Assembly: GCF_000315235.1 (NCBI RefSeq)
Contig: NZ_BALG01000213.1
Location: 1 to 41,902 of the forward strand
From: Paenibacillus popilliae ATCC 14706
GTDB taxonomy: Bacteria > Bacillota > Bacilli > Paenibacillales > Paenibacillaceae
DNA: 41,902 nucleotides
Reading direction: 5' to 3'
The notes beneath the pieces were generated by a model, which was not told the origin of the DNA, searched no databases, and worked only from the letters and a program-made list of their open reading frames with translations. A program made the position numbers and the translations under genes. The first letter of the stretch is position 1, and the number at the start of each line of letters is the position of its first letter. Shown here piece by piece: positions 1-8,441 of the stretch.

Positions 1-157
1 TTGATCTGCCTATCTTTATTTGCGCAGAAGAAGCTCAAATTGGCAACCCTCATTTTCATTACATTGTGGTGGCCGACAGGCCATGGGGGTTTTCGAAACG
101 CCTCAAAAATCGCCGAGAAGGCATTTTTGCCTATCTCTTGAGAATTGGGTGATCGTT

Positions 158-1602
158 ATGAAGCTTGTTTCTCGCTCTCATCAGGATGATTGGGTCTTCG
201 TATGCGAACAACTGCGAAAGGAGTACGACACACCGGAAGCCCTGTTGTTTTTGCAGCACTTCTACAGCGACCTGATCTTCTGGATTACGGCAATCGATCT
301 ATCCGCCACAGCTTCCTTCATGCATTCTGCTTACTCCTCCAATCCCAGAGGCCGCAAGCCCCATGATCCCGCCGATATGCTCCGCTGCTTGCTTCTCTTG
401 ACCAAGCTTGGACTGAGCGTCGATGACGGAGTCGTCGCCATTCGTACGACCCCTGTCTATGCCATCCTCTGCGGCTTTCAGCCTGGCAAGTCGCATTCTA
501 CGACTTCTTCTCCTGGCTTTGGCGGGCTTCCACTCCGCACAAGACCAGGCGCGTCAAACGCCTCTTGAAGAAACCACTAAAGAAAGGAAAAAGAACGAAA
601 AGCAAGAACCCAAAAATCCAAAAATAACAGAGAAACTTGTCTCCCGCATCCTGTGCGAGGACAAGATCCGTTACGTCCCCAAGGAGCACGACCTATTGCA
701 GCAGTTGTTCCAATCCATGTTTGTCCTGCCTTCTGCAGCTAAAGGATTGCTTGGCGATACGAACGCCTTTCGCGTCATCGGTGACGGGTCCCCGGTTGAA
801 ACCGAAGCACGTTCCTATGGCAAGTTCCTTTGCGATTGCCGCAAGTCCGGCAACTGGAAGTGCTCCTGCAAACGACAGTTTTCGGATCCCGATGCCGATT
901 GGGGCTGGGACAGCTGCCGTGAGAAATATTACTTCGGACGTTACGCTCTACATGTTCGCGGCAGCCGACAGTTCTTACAATCTACCCGTATACCCGCGAT
1001 TGTTCCGCGCTAGCCAACATGACTCCGTGTCGTGGATCTGCGGCTACCGGGAACGGTGTCACTGGTATTCGGACTGGAAGGTGGGAGAGGCGATCTTGGA
1101 TTCTGCCCATGACGCTCTCCCGATTTATACCATGCTGGAACACGATGAGGTTAGCAGCATCATCGACCTGAATCTCAGGCGTTCCGGGCAAACGGTGTAC
1201 AACGAAATGAAAATTGGCTCCGACGGTGTTCCCATCTGCCCCATTGGTCGCAATATGCTCTGCTGGGGCAAGTGTTTAGGGCGACAACGCATCAAGTGGC
1301 GCTGTCCCGCAAAAGTCGGAAAATGGGAGTGTCCTACGCCCTGTTCGCCTTCCGAGTACGGAAGGACGTTCTACACTTCAACTGCGGATAACCCGCGCCT
1401 TTTTCCGCGCATCCGCCGCGACAGTAAGGAATGGAGAAAGCGTTATGCGCTGCGAACCGGCGTAGAACGCTGCATCAAACGCCAGAAAGTCGATTACACT
1501 TTTTTAATTGCCCTTTTTGAGGGTTCGTTGGCATGCCCCTCTTTTATCCCTCATTCGGACTTAGAACCCCGCATTATTTCCGAGTCTCTATTTATGCAAT
1601 GA
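158..1602 (+). pseudogene. Degenerate DDE-type transposase, IS copy 1
   Basis: The reading frame starts at the ATG at 158. Its N-terminal part includes the stretch RGRKPHDPADMLRCLLLLTK, typical of N-terminal regions of DDE transposases. The frame shifts near 490, continues through KDxxRYVPKEHDLLQQLF-like sequence to about 950, then shifts again into a C-terminal part containing RASQHDSVSWICGYRE and a cysteine-rich stretch, ending at 1602. At least two frameshifts make it non-functional. A second copy with the same 5' sequence lies at 21929-22391, and homology between the two begins at base 94. I could not assign the IS family with confidence, and no terminal inverted repeats were delimited. 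Its last bases overlap the 3' end of the minus-strand membrane-protein gene. Confidence 0.75.
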
Positions 1603-2041
1603 CCACAAGCAGGAAGCCCCCACATGTGATACAGGCTAGAACTAAACCAGTCAATACAATAACCCGTGATAATACAAGATTGGTTATTTTTTGTGCTAAA
1701 TAGAAAGAGACGGAGCCAAACACCACCAAAAAATAAAAGTAAGGCTTTACTGGCCCCATCATAGGACTAAATATAAACATAAAAAGTAATTTTTGAATTA
1801 TGAAGGCAAAAACTAAGCCCAGAAAAAGAAATAACATAATTCCAGCGGTCATATTTAAACGATATTTTAGAATTATTTTCAATAGCGCCCAACCTAAAAT
1901 ACACCCAATGTAGCTGAATAATATACTAACAGCAACAGACAGGAGCCATATTGATTTATATGTGTTTGCACTAAAGAATGGTAAATTTCCCAACGTAGCA
2001 ACAAAAGCAGAAGCACCAGCACCTTTAAGGTAAGCAAACAT
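1592..2041 (-). CDS. Small AT-rich multi-pass membrane protein, unknown function
   Basis: A 149-residue protein with about four hydrophobic segments: near residues 30-55, 65-95 (including the stretch IMLFLFLGLVFAFII), 100-120 and 125-149. It has almost no soluble domain. The start chosen is the ATG at 2041, because AGGAGGA ends at 2051, nine bases upstream. An in-frame GTG and ATG at 2050 and 2047 sit too close to that site. I do not recognise the family. Base composition is clearly more AT-rich than the metabolic genes to the right, and it sits between two decayed IS elements, so it may be acquired DNA. Its stop overlaps the end of the flanking transposase remnant by a few bases. Confidence 0.6.
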   Translation of the reverse strand: MFAYLKGAGASAFVATLGNLPFFSANTYKSIWLLSVAVSILFSYIGCILGWALLKIILKYRLNMTAGIMLFLFLGLVFAFIIQKLLFMFIFSPMMGPVKPYFYFLVVFGSVSFYLAQKITNLVLSRVIVLTGLVLACITCGGFLLVVIA

Positions 2042-2183
2042 GATCATCACTCCTCCTCTATACGTGAGATAACATGGAATGTTTTTCAAGTCACTGATTA
2101 TTCAGTGCTCCGGGATTAATTCGGAAAAATTGAGGGAACAAACTCAGGAAACTCCGTACTAATATGATAATGTCGGAAGAATT

Positions 2184-2917
2184 GGGTCTGTCAAGATTTT
2201 TGTGTAAACTCATTTATAAAAGAGCCCCCGAGGGGGCGTATCCCCTTAGCTTACATGTTGACCCACTCAATCCGGGAAGAATACCGAGAGCTGGAGCAGC
2301 ATTTGGCCCCAATTTTGAACCCAGTCTGTCCATTTGCGAACGACATCCATCGTCGAAAGGTAGAGCATCTTGAGCAGGGCTTCTTCTGAAGGAAAATACT
2401 CTTTCCTTTGGTGACTTTGCGAAGCTGGCGATGATAGCTCTCGATCATATTGGTCGTAAAGATGAGTTTTCGGATCTCCGGCGGATACTTGAAAAAGGTC
2501 GCCAACTCTCCTCCCCGTTGTTTCGCCAGGAACGCACGCTGAGCGGATACCTCGTTCCCCAGTTCTCTTCGAAGCGATTCAGTTCAACAAGCGCGGCTTC
2601 TTCTGTCGCGGCTTTGTAGATCGGCTTCAGATCAGCAGTGACCTTCTTCAGGTCTTTGTAGGACACGTAACGCATAGAATTGCGAATTTGATGAATGATG
2701 CACTTCTGAATTTCGGTCAGTGGATAGCAAGCCGTGATAGCTTGAGAGAAGCCAGTCAGGTTGTCCACACAGGTAATGAGAATGTCTTGTACGCCGCGGT
2801 TTTTCAGCTCATTCCGTACGCTGAGCCAAAACTTCGCAGACTCGTTCTCGCCGTTCCAGATGCCCAGCACATCTTTGTTGCCATCCAAATCAATCCCGAT
2901 GACCATATAGGCAGCCT
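2184..2917 (-). pseudogene. IS256-family (mutator) transposase remnant
   Basis: On the minus strand the stretch from 2906 reads MVIGIDLDGNKDVLGIW, followed by a CVDNLTGF block and IHQIRNSMRYVSYKDLK. These are the catalytic-domain signatures of IS256/mutator transposases. The C-terminal part with NMIESYHRQLRKVTKG follows after at least one frameshift near 2480. Only the C-terminal half is present. The frame upstream of 2906 (KAAY before the methionine) is cut off exactly where an IS21-type end begins at 2918. The sequence beginning GGGTCTGTCAAGATTTTTGT at 2184 looks like the right terminal inverted repeat. Confidence 0.8.
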
Positions 2918-3054
2918 TGTGTAACTGCTAAAATAAAATCAGCGGATTCCGCTAAATAAGAATGAACAAAAACTTATCATTCCCTTCCTATTAAGCTATC
3001 ATAGAACTGGTAGTTTTAGCATCAGGGGGGGAAAGGTATGAGGAAAGGTGGCCT

Positions 3055-4171
3055 ATGTACTTCGCTATTCGGGAACAGAAAAACTTGGGTTTGAGAAAGT
3101 CGCAAGTGGCGAAAAACTTGAACCTATTCAGAAATACGGTGATAAAGTTCTGGAACATGTCGGTAAATGAGTACAAACTGTTTTTAGAGGGTCCAAGAAC
3201 TGGAATTGTATGAATCGGAAATCGTCAGATGGTTACGAACATATCCTGATCTTTTTCCCGCTCAGGTCTTGGATTGGCTGAAGGAACGCCATCAAGGGTT
3301 GAGATTGCCGAGAGTACCGTTCGAAGTTATACGCATTATGGCAGGACAGACCGTTTACCACATCGGATGTCGTGGAGGCCCATGAGCAAGCCATCGAATT
3401 CTATGGCGGCCTGCCAGAAGATATCGTCTATGCTCAAGACCACTTGTTGTTAACCAGTGAAAAATGCGGTGAACTCATTCTGACGCATGAGTTCACCAAA
3501 TACGTGGAAGCACGCGCCTTCCGGATTCATATGTGCCGTAAAGGCGACCCGGAAAGCAAAGGCAAGATTGAGAATCTGGTGAAATACATCAAATGCAACT
3601 TTGCAAAGCATCGTTCATTCACGAATGTAGATAAGCTCAATGAACAGTGCTTGGCCTGGCTATGCCGAACAGGCAACGCCAAGATGCATCATACGACCCA
3701 AAAATACCCGCCGAAGTATATGCTTTAGAAAAAGCGCATCTCCGCCCAGTCCAGAAAAAAATAGAAAAATCAAGCAACTCAAGGATAACAAGGACGGTGC
3801 GAAAGGACAACACCATCTGGTATGATTCGAACCGGTATACTGTTCCAATCGGCACCTATGAGGAGGTAATTCGCAAGCAGAAGCCGCGATATATTCGAGA
3901 TCAATTGCAAGCGATTGAAAAGTATGTATCGGAGGCAAGTGCCAAGACGGCAGACCAGGCTCTGGCCTACTGCTTAAAGCACAGCCTGTACCGTGCTGCG
4001 GACTTTGCAGATGCCGTGAGTCACTACATAGAAAAGGCACAACAGCAGGCGGACGAGAAGCCGACTCAGAGCGACCTAAAGCTGCTCGCTCAAGTGGATC
4101 CTGCTAAACTGAAAGCCAAACCCCAAATACGGCCATTCCAGACGTACGAACGCATCTTGGAAGGCGGATAA
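3055..4171 (+). pseudogene. istA: IS21-family transposase istA, broken
   Basis: The start at 3055 gives the helix-turn-helix region NLGLRKSQVAKNLNLFRNTV. A stop and frameshift occur near 3210. The next piece carries DLFPAQVLDWLKERHQGL, and a frame from 3372 holds the catalytic-core stretch AFRIHMCRKGDPESKGKIEN, in which the acidic residues near GDPESKGKIE belong to the DDE site. A further frameshift near 3690 leads into the C-terminal part (WYDSNRYTVPIGTYEE, ending RPFQTYERILEGG at 4171). The order and motifs match IstA (usually about 500 residues), but at least three lesions inactivate it. Confidence 0.8.
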
Positions 4172-4173
4172 AG

Positions 4174-4608
4174 ATGACAACGTCCACGGGCGAGTTAAAG
4201 CAATGGATGAACACGCTCAATAGGACCGAGGCGGCACACATCCTGGAGGATCGTCTCTTGGATGCGCAGTCCAAAAACTGGAGCTGTGGGCAGTTCTTGC
4301 ACCATCTCCTGAAGCATGAGTCGCATCGGCGAGAAGAAAAGCATTGAGCCAAACGGATGAAATAGGCTACGTTCCCTTTCGTCAAGTCGCTGGATGAATT
4401 TCGTTTGGTAGAACAGCAATCGCTATGCAAACGCCACATGGAACAATTACGGGAGCTGCTGTGGCTGGAGCACACTTACAATCTAATTCTCTTAGGCCCG
4501 CCTGGGGTTGGAAAAACTGACCTGTCTATGGGGCTGGGAATCGAGGCATTAGCGAGGTCACAAAGCATTGTCGCAATGGATACTTTGATCCATCTTCTCA
4601 AAACATAA
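4174..4608 (+). pseudogene. istB: IS21-family helper ATPase istB, broken and truncated
   Basis: It begins at an ATG three bases after istA ends (MTTSTGELKQWMNTLNRTEA), the usual istA-istB spacing. Stops occur near 4345 and 4365. The frame at 4405 then reads LILLGPPGVGKTDLSMGLGI, the Walker A motif of the AAA+ ATPase. A premature stop at 4608 removes everything after the first third of the ATPase domain, so no active helper is made. Confidence 0.8.
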
Positions 4609-4656
4609 GAGATTGCACGAACGTCACAGAACCGAAATCTAGGTGTTGAAAGTTGT

Positions 4657-5283
4657 TTAGCAGAATTTGCTCAAAAGTACTTGACGGTTACACCAGGGTA
4701 TTCCATGCCTGTACCTTCGGTTGCAAATGGCACCGTTTTGTGATCCACATCCACGAACAAGGTAATGTAGCGGTGTCGCGCCTTGAGGACGTATTATCAA
4801 TCGGAATCCGTTTCGTCTTTGATAAAGCTCTGCCATCGCCTTGTCGACGTAGTGATGGAAGATGCGCCACATCCGCGAATCATGTTCTCTAAGCTCATGG
4901 GCTGCCGCATTGACGGGCATTTCCGCCACCAAACACATCGCCCATGCTTCAAAAAGCACGTTGAAATACGATAACGCTCGCGCCCATTTTACCGTGACTT
5001 GTGTGACTTTATTGCATGCTTTACACTTGACCCTCGGCAATCGGGCGTGCATGTAGGTTTTCCAATCCCAGAAGTCCAGATGCCGCCAATCCTTTTTTGG
5101 GGTAGCTGCTCCGTACAAGGGATAGGCGAATGTCGTTCCTCGTGTAAAGTCGATGAACAAGTGCCAGGTCTGATCTTGATCGTTAAACTCAATTTGCGTC
5201 AATTCCCAAGTCTCTTCTCGTTGCAACGCCACTTTGAACATATCCGAAAACAAATTGTCATGGCTGCTTAATGATGTCCACAT
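4657..5283 (-). pseudogene. ISL3-family transposase, N-terminal fragment
   Basis: The minus-strand frame from 5283 carries the N-terminal features of ISL3 transposases: HARLPRVKCKACNKVTQVTV, a zinc-finger-like CxxC region, and then SYFNVLFEAWAM. After about residue 165 the frame shifts (the DVDHK-like continuation lies in another frame near 4780-4690), and the C-terminal two thirds of the family's roughly 400 residues are missing. It is the last IS remnant before the CRISPR region. Confidence 0.7.
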
Positions 5284-5335
5284 CTGCTATCCCGCCCTAT
5301 TATTTTCTTACGGAGCAGTATTGACTATTTTTCTA

Positions 5336-5542
5336 CTAAGAGACATTAGCATCAACTATAGCGAGGAAGCTTAGTAACTGTACATGCTGTCTGCTAATCT
5401 CTCCCAACGAATCCATTGCCAGCAAATCGACCGGGCGCACTGCCTCTCTGATTTCTGGTGGTAATGATGCAAGAAGACATGAAAGTTCAATTTGATGCTA
5501 GACTTTACATTCTGGGTAGAGACAAATCTAAAGTTTCGATTT
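5336..5542 (-). pseudogene. CRISPR left flank, copy 1, with 3' remnant of an unknown gene
   Basis: Minus-strand translation from about 5475 down to a TAG at 5336-5338 gives an uninterrupted 45-residue protein end containing LPPEIREAVRPVDLLAMDSL and ending AIVDANVS. Upstream of that the frame is lost. The segment 5376-5542 recurs at 6909-7072 left of array 2, and its first part recurs at 8034-8160. Copy 1 is the only one of the three in which the C-terminal frame is open. I do not recognise the protein. The T-rich end (ATTTTTTTC) joins the first, degenerate repeat. Confidence 0.5.
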
Positions 5543-6570
5543 TTTTCAATCCAGCGTCCACATAGGATGCGACGTCTTCGTCCTTTTCCACTTCAACTAT
5601 CGACTCCGCATTTCAATCCACGCATCCACATAGGATGCGACCAGGTGGCGGAGCTTTGGCTCCTCATTATCCACAATTTCAATCCACGCATCCACATAGG
5701 ATGCGACAAGAAAAAGAAAAAGCGAGCATAGTCGGTTGAATATTTCAATCCACGCATCCACATAGGATGCGACGCGAACGTCCGAGCGGTATCCGGTCTG
5801 GACAAAACAGATTTCAATCCACGCATCCACATAGGATGCGACTGTTACGGCGTGGGATCTCCCGAACATTATTAATATTTCAATCCACGCATCCACATAG
5901 GATGCGACCAGCGGCCGCCGGAAGGATTACGAAACATGGGCATTTCAATCCACGCATCCACATAGGATGCGACGTCGAATCTTTCGACGACGTCACCTAG
6001 CCTCGCGATTTCAATCCACGCATCCACATAGGATGCGACGAGACGGTCGAAATTGAAACGAGTATGGTTTATATTTCAATCCACGCATCCACATAGGATG
6101 CGACGTTATCTCCCATTTACTTCTCCTTCCTCCGGTTTTCATTTCAATCCACGCATCCACATAGGATGCGACAAGATGTTGAGGATTATGCTTTCGAGCA
6201 AGCCAAATTTCAATCCACGCATCCACATAGGATGCGACGATGAGCGGTCATACCCAGGAGCAGATTGGACAACATTTCAATCCACGCATCCACATAGGAT
6301 GCGACATCTTCCGAACAATAGTTGGGGTAAGGATGCATATATTTCAATCCACGCATCCACATAGGATGCGACCAAGTGGATCGCTAAAAAGTCCATTGTA
6401 ACGAGATTTCAATCCACGCATCCACATAGGATGCGACTGAGTACTGCGCGCGTGTCCGGCGCGGCAGTATGATTTCAATCCACGCATCCACATAGGATGC
6501 GACAATCATCTTGAGTTAACAGATGGCGTTGCGACTACATTTCAATCCACGCATCCACATAGGATGCGAC
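5543..6570 (-). CRISPR. CRISPR array 1, type I-C-like, 16 repeats / 15 spacers
   Basis: Sixteen 32-base repeats begin at 5543 (degenerate, 31 bases), 5610, 5676, 5742, 5811, 5877, 5942, 6008, 6073, 6141, 6207, 6274, 6341, 6406, 6472 and 6539. Spacers are 33-37 bases. Read on the minus strand each repeat starts GTCGCATCC, has loop TATGT between the arms CGCATCC and GGATGCG, and ends GTGGATTGAAAT. That end is the 3' handle typical of type I-C repeats, so crRNA would be transcribed leftward. The leftmost repeat has AGCGTCC in place of ACGCATCC, as expected at the trailer end. No spacer is duplicated within or between the two arrays. No cas genes are in the window. Confidence 0.97.
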
Positions 6571-6908
6571 AGCGATATTTACATATAATGTAATAAAGGA
6601 GACAGAAAACAAGCAAATTCTACAAAAAAAATAAGCAGTTACATCAAGATGGCTGTGTATCTATCATTTCGTGCGGATTTTTATGGTTAATTTATCCATG
6701 AGTTTGGTGCGAATCCCCCGGGGATTTCATGTGAGCTCCACATTCGCACCTGCGATGAAAAATAATATTTATGCAGTAATTAGAATAAATAAAATTTTAT
6801 CCATTCACATTCTTGTCCTGCTTTTTAGTATATCATGGTTGCATGCGTTGCGGTAACTTTTTACAGCTTGTTTGAGCGAAAGCCAAATCTAGATAAGCTC
6901 CACATAAC
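6571..6908 (-). promoter_or_regulatory. CRISPR leader 1
   Basis: This AT-rich 338-base segment lies upstream (minus-strand sense) of array 1 and is homologous over its whole length to 7697-8033. Close to the array a candidate promoter reads TTGTTT (6607-6612), an 18-base gap, then TTATAT (6583-6588); the -10 lies within the palindrome TTACATATAATGTAA (6579-6593). About 135 bases from the first repeat is a 45-base element, 6706-6750, with arms GGTGCGAAT and ATTCGCACC around a GC-rich centre. Orientation is inferred from the repeat's ATTGAAAT end and from the degenerate repeat at the other side of the array. Confidence 0.75.
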
Positions 6909-7072
6909 AACTGTCCATGCTGTCTGCTAATCTCTCACGACGAATCCATTGTCAACAAATCGACCGGAGGCACCGCCTCTCCGATTTCTGGTGGTCATGC
7001 AAGAAGTCATGAAAGTTTTATTTGATGCTAGGCTTTACATTCTGGGCAGAGACAAATCTAAAGTTTCGATTT
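6909..7072 (-). pseudogene. CRISPR left flank, copy 2, decayed gene remnant
   Basis: This homologue of 5376-5542 sits directly between leader 1 and array 2. The same reading frame as in copy 1 gives PPEIGEAVPPVDLLTMDSS but carries two stop codons, so this copy does not encode protein. It ends with the same bases (GAGACAAATCTAAAGTTTCG then a T run) that precede array 1. That shows the flank and array were duplicated as one unit. Confidence 0.6.
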
Positions 7073-7696
7073 TTTTCAATCCACGCATCCGTATAGGATG
7101 CGACCTTATTGTCGGAACATTCCTGGATGACGGAGGTTATTTCAATCCACGCATCCGTATAGGATGCGACATTACGGACTGTCGACGAACTCGACACCAC
7201 GATATTTCAATCCACGCATCCGTATAGGATGCGACATGTGCCACGAATGTAATTCTGTATGGCGCGGTATTTCAATCCACGCATCCGTATAGGATGCGAC
7301 CGGGCGGAGATGGCGGCGGCACTGGATAGGCTATTATTTCAATCCACGCATCCGTATAGGATGCGACCTTGCCGAAAAGCGCGCACGGCTTGCACTACTG
7401 ATTTCAATCCACGCATCCGTATAGGATGCGACAACTGTGGCTGATGCTTATGTCTACATTAAGGGAATTTCAATCCACGCATCCGTATAGGATGCGACTC
7501 AAAGCGGGCAGTCATTGCCGTTGGTGCAAGGTATTTCAATCCACGCATCCGTATAGGATGCGACGTCTTCCTTCTGCGATTCGCTGCGATGCCGACCGAT
7601 TTCAATCCACGCATCCGTATAGGATGCGACGTTCTTGGACGTTATGTCCACGATGGACGAGGCCATTTCAATCCACGCATCCGTATAGGATGCGAC
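7073..7696 (-). CRISPR. CRISPR array 2, type I-C-like, 10 repeats / 9 spacers
   Basis: Ten 32-base repeats begin at 7073, 7139, 7204, 7269, 7336, 7401, 7467, 7533, 7599 and 7665. Spacers are 33-35 bases. The repeat matches that of array 1 except in the hairpin loop, which reads TATAC rather than TATGT on the minus strand. All ten copies carry this variant. The stem arms CGCATCC/GGATGCG and the ATTGAAAT end are unchanged. The leftmost repeat has T in place of the first A, at the trailer side. All nine spacers differ from the 15 in array 1. Confidence 0.97.
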
Positions 7697-8033
7697 AGCG
7701 AAATATACATATAATGTAATAAAAGAGACCAAAAACGAGCAAATGCTACAAAAAAATGAGCAGTTAACTCAAGGCGGCTATGTATTTATCATTTCGCGCG
7801 AAATTTTATGATTAATTTATCCATTAAATTGGTGCGAATCCCCCGGGGTTTTCATGTGAGCTCCACATTCGCACCTGCGATGAAGAATAATTTTTATAGC
7901 ATGAATTGAAATAAATACAATTTATTCAGTTCACATTCTTGTCTTACTTTTTAGTATATCATGGTTGTATACGTTGCGGTAACTTTTTACAGCCTGTTAG
8001 CGAAAACCAAATCTAGGTGAGTTCCTTCTTATT
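7697..8033 (-). promoter_or_regulatory. CRISPR leader 2
   Basis: Homologue of leader 1. The -10-like TTATAT is at 7709-7714, with TCGTTT 18 bases further upstream at 7733-7738. The 45-base inverted-repeat element (GGTGCGAAT ... ATTCGCACC) is at 7831-7875, again 134-135 bases from the first repeat. The AT-rich sequence between these blocks differs by scattered substitutions, while the element is almost unchanged. This suggests the element matters for adaptation or transcription. Confidence 0.75.
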
Positions 8034-8441
8034 AACTGTACATGCTGTCTGCTAACTGGCCATGCTGTCTGCAAACCTCTCCCGACAAATCCATTGTCAG
8101 CAGATCGAGCGGCCGCACCGCCTCTCCGATTTCTGTAATGCAAGAAGTCATGAAAGTATAATTTGCGTTCGCGAACAGCGCATGCGACAGCTTCCGCCTG
8201 ACGTCGATTACCTTGCAGAGCGAAAGGGAGCATACTCCTAAGGAGCGAGCAAGGTGTATCTCCACCAACGCGCAACGACACTTGCACTTCCATACCCCCA
8301 TCGATACGATAAGCACCAACAGCCTCCCCTGATCCTAGACCGGAATCATCGCACCCGTGAGCCTTCCCGCCTTTGCCCTGGAAAAAGAAAATGCGCAGGC
8401 ATCGCCGCCATGCGCCATGTATCCGTTCGCTTAACCGGGCT
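8034..8441 (-). other. Third CRISPR flank copy without array, then unassigned sequence
   Basis: Bases 8034-8160 match the flank found left of arrays 1 and 2 (minus strand: IGEAVRPLDLLTMDLSGEVC, in a frame open to a TAA after DSMYS). A short internal duplication of CATGCTGTCTGC occurs near its left end. Similarity stops at about 8162, where the other copies run into their arrays. The next 280 bases, up to the sulfate-binding protein gene, hold minus-strand open frames but no protein I recognise, and there is no repeat array. Confidence 0.5.

Larger units (their letters stand above)
2918..4608 (+). mobile_element. Decayed IS21-family element inserted into an IS256 remnant
   Basis: The left tip begins TGTGTAACTGCTAAAAT at 2918, directly at the break in the IS256 transposase frame. 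It is followed by broken istA and istB genes in the usual order on the plus strand. The right end is not visible: istB stops early, and an ISL3-type remnant in the opposite orientation starts within about 50 bases. This implies at least three successive events: IS256 insertion, IS21 insertion into it, and later truncation. Confidence 0.75.

Noticed and set aside
5336-5475. Idea that the CRISPR-flank protein remnant is the cas2 tail
   Set aside because: Cas2 would be expected upstream of the leader, but the residues (PEIREAVRPVDLL) do not resemble the Cas2 C-terminus I know, so no name is given.
5597-5896. Open frames with a repeated VASYVDAWIEI-type motif across the arrays
   Set aside because: They are produced by the 32-base CRISPR repeats plus spacers in several frames and have no ribosome binding sites; the DNA-level repeat/spacer structure explains them fully.
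8179-8190. GCATGCGACAGC near the third flank as a leftover CRISPR repeat end
   Set aside because: Only about ten bases match the repeat-leader junction; this is within chance for a region of this size.
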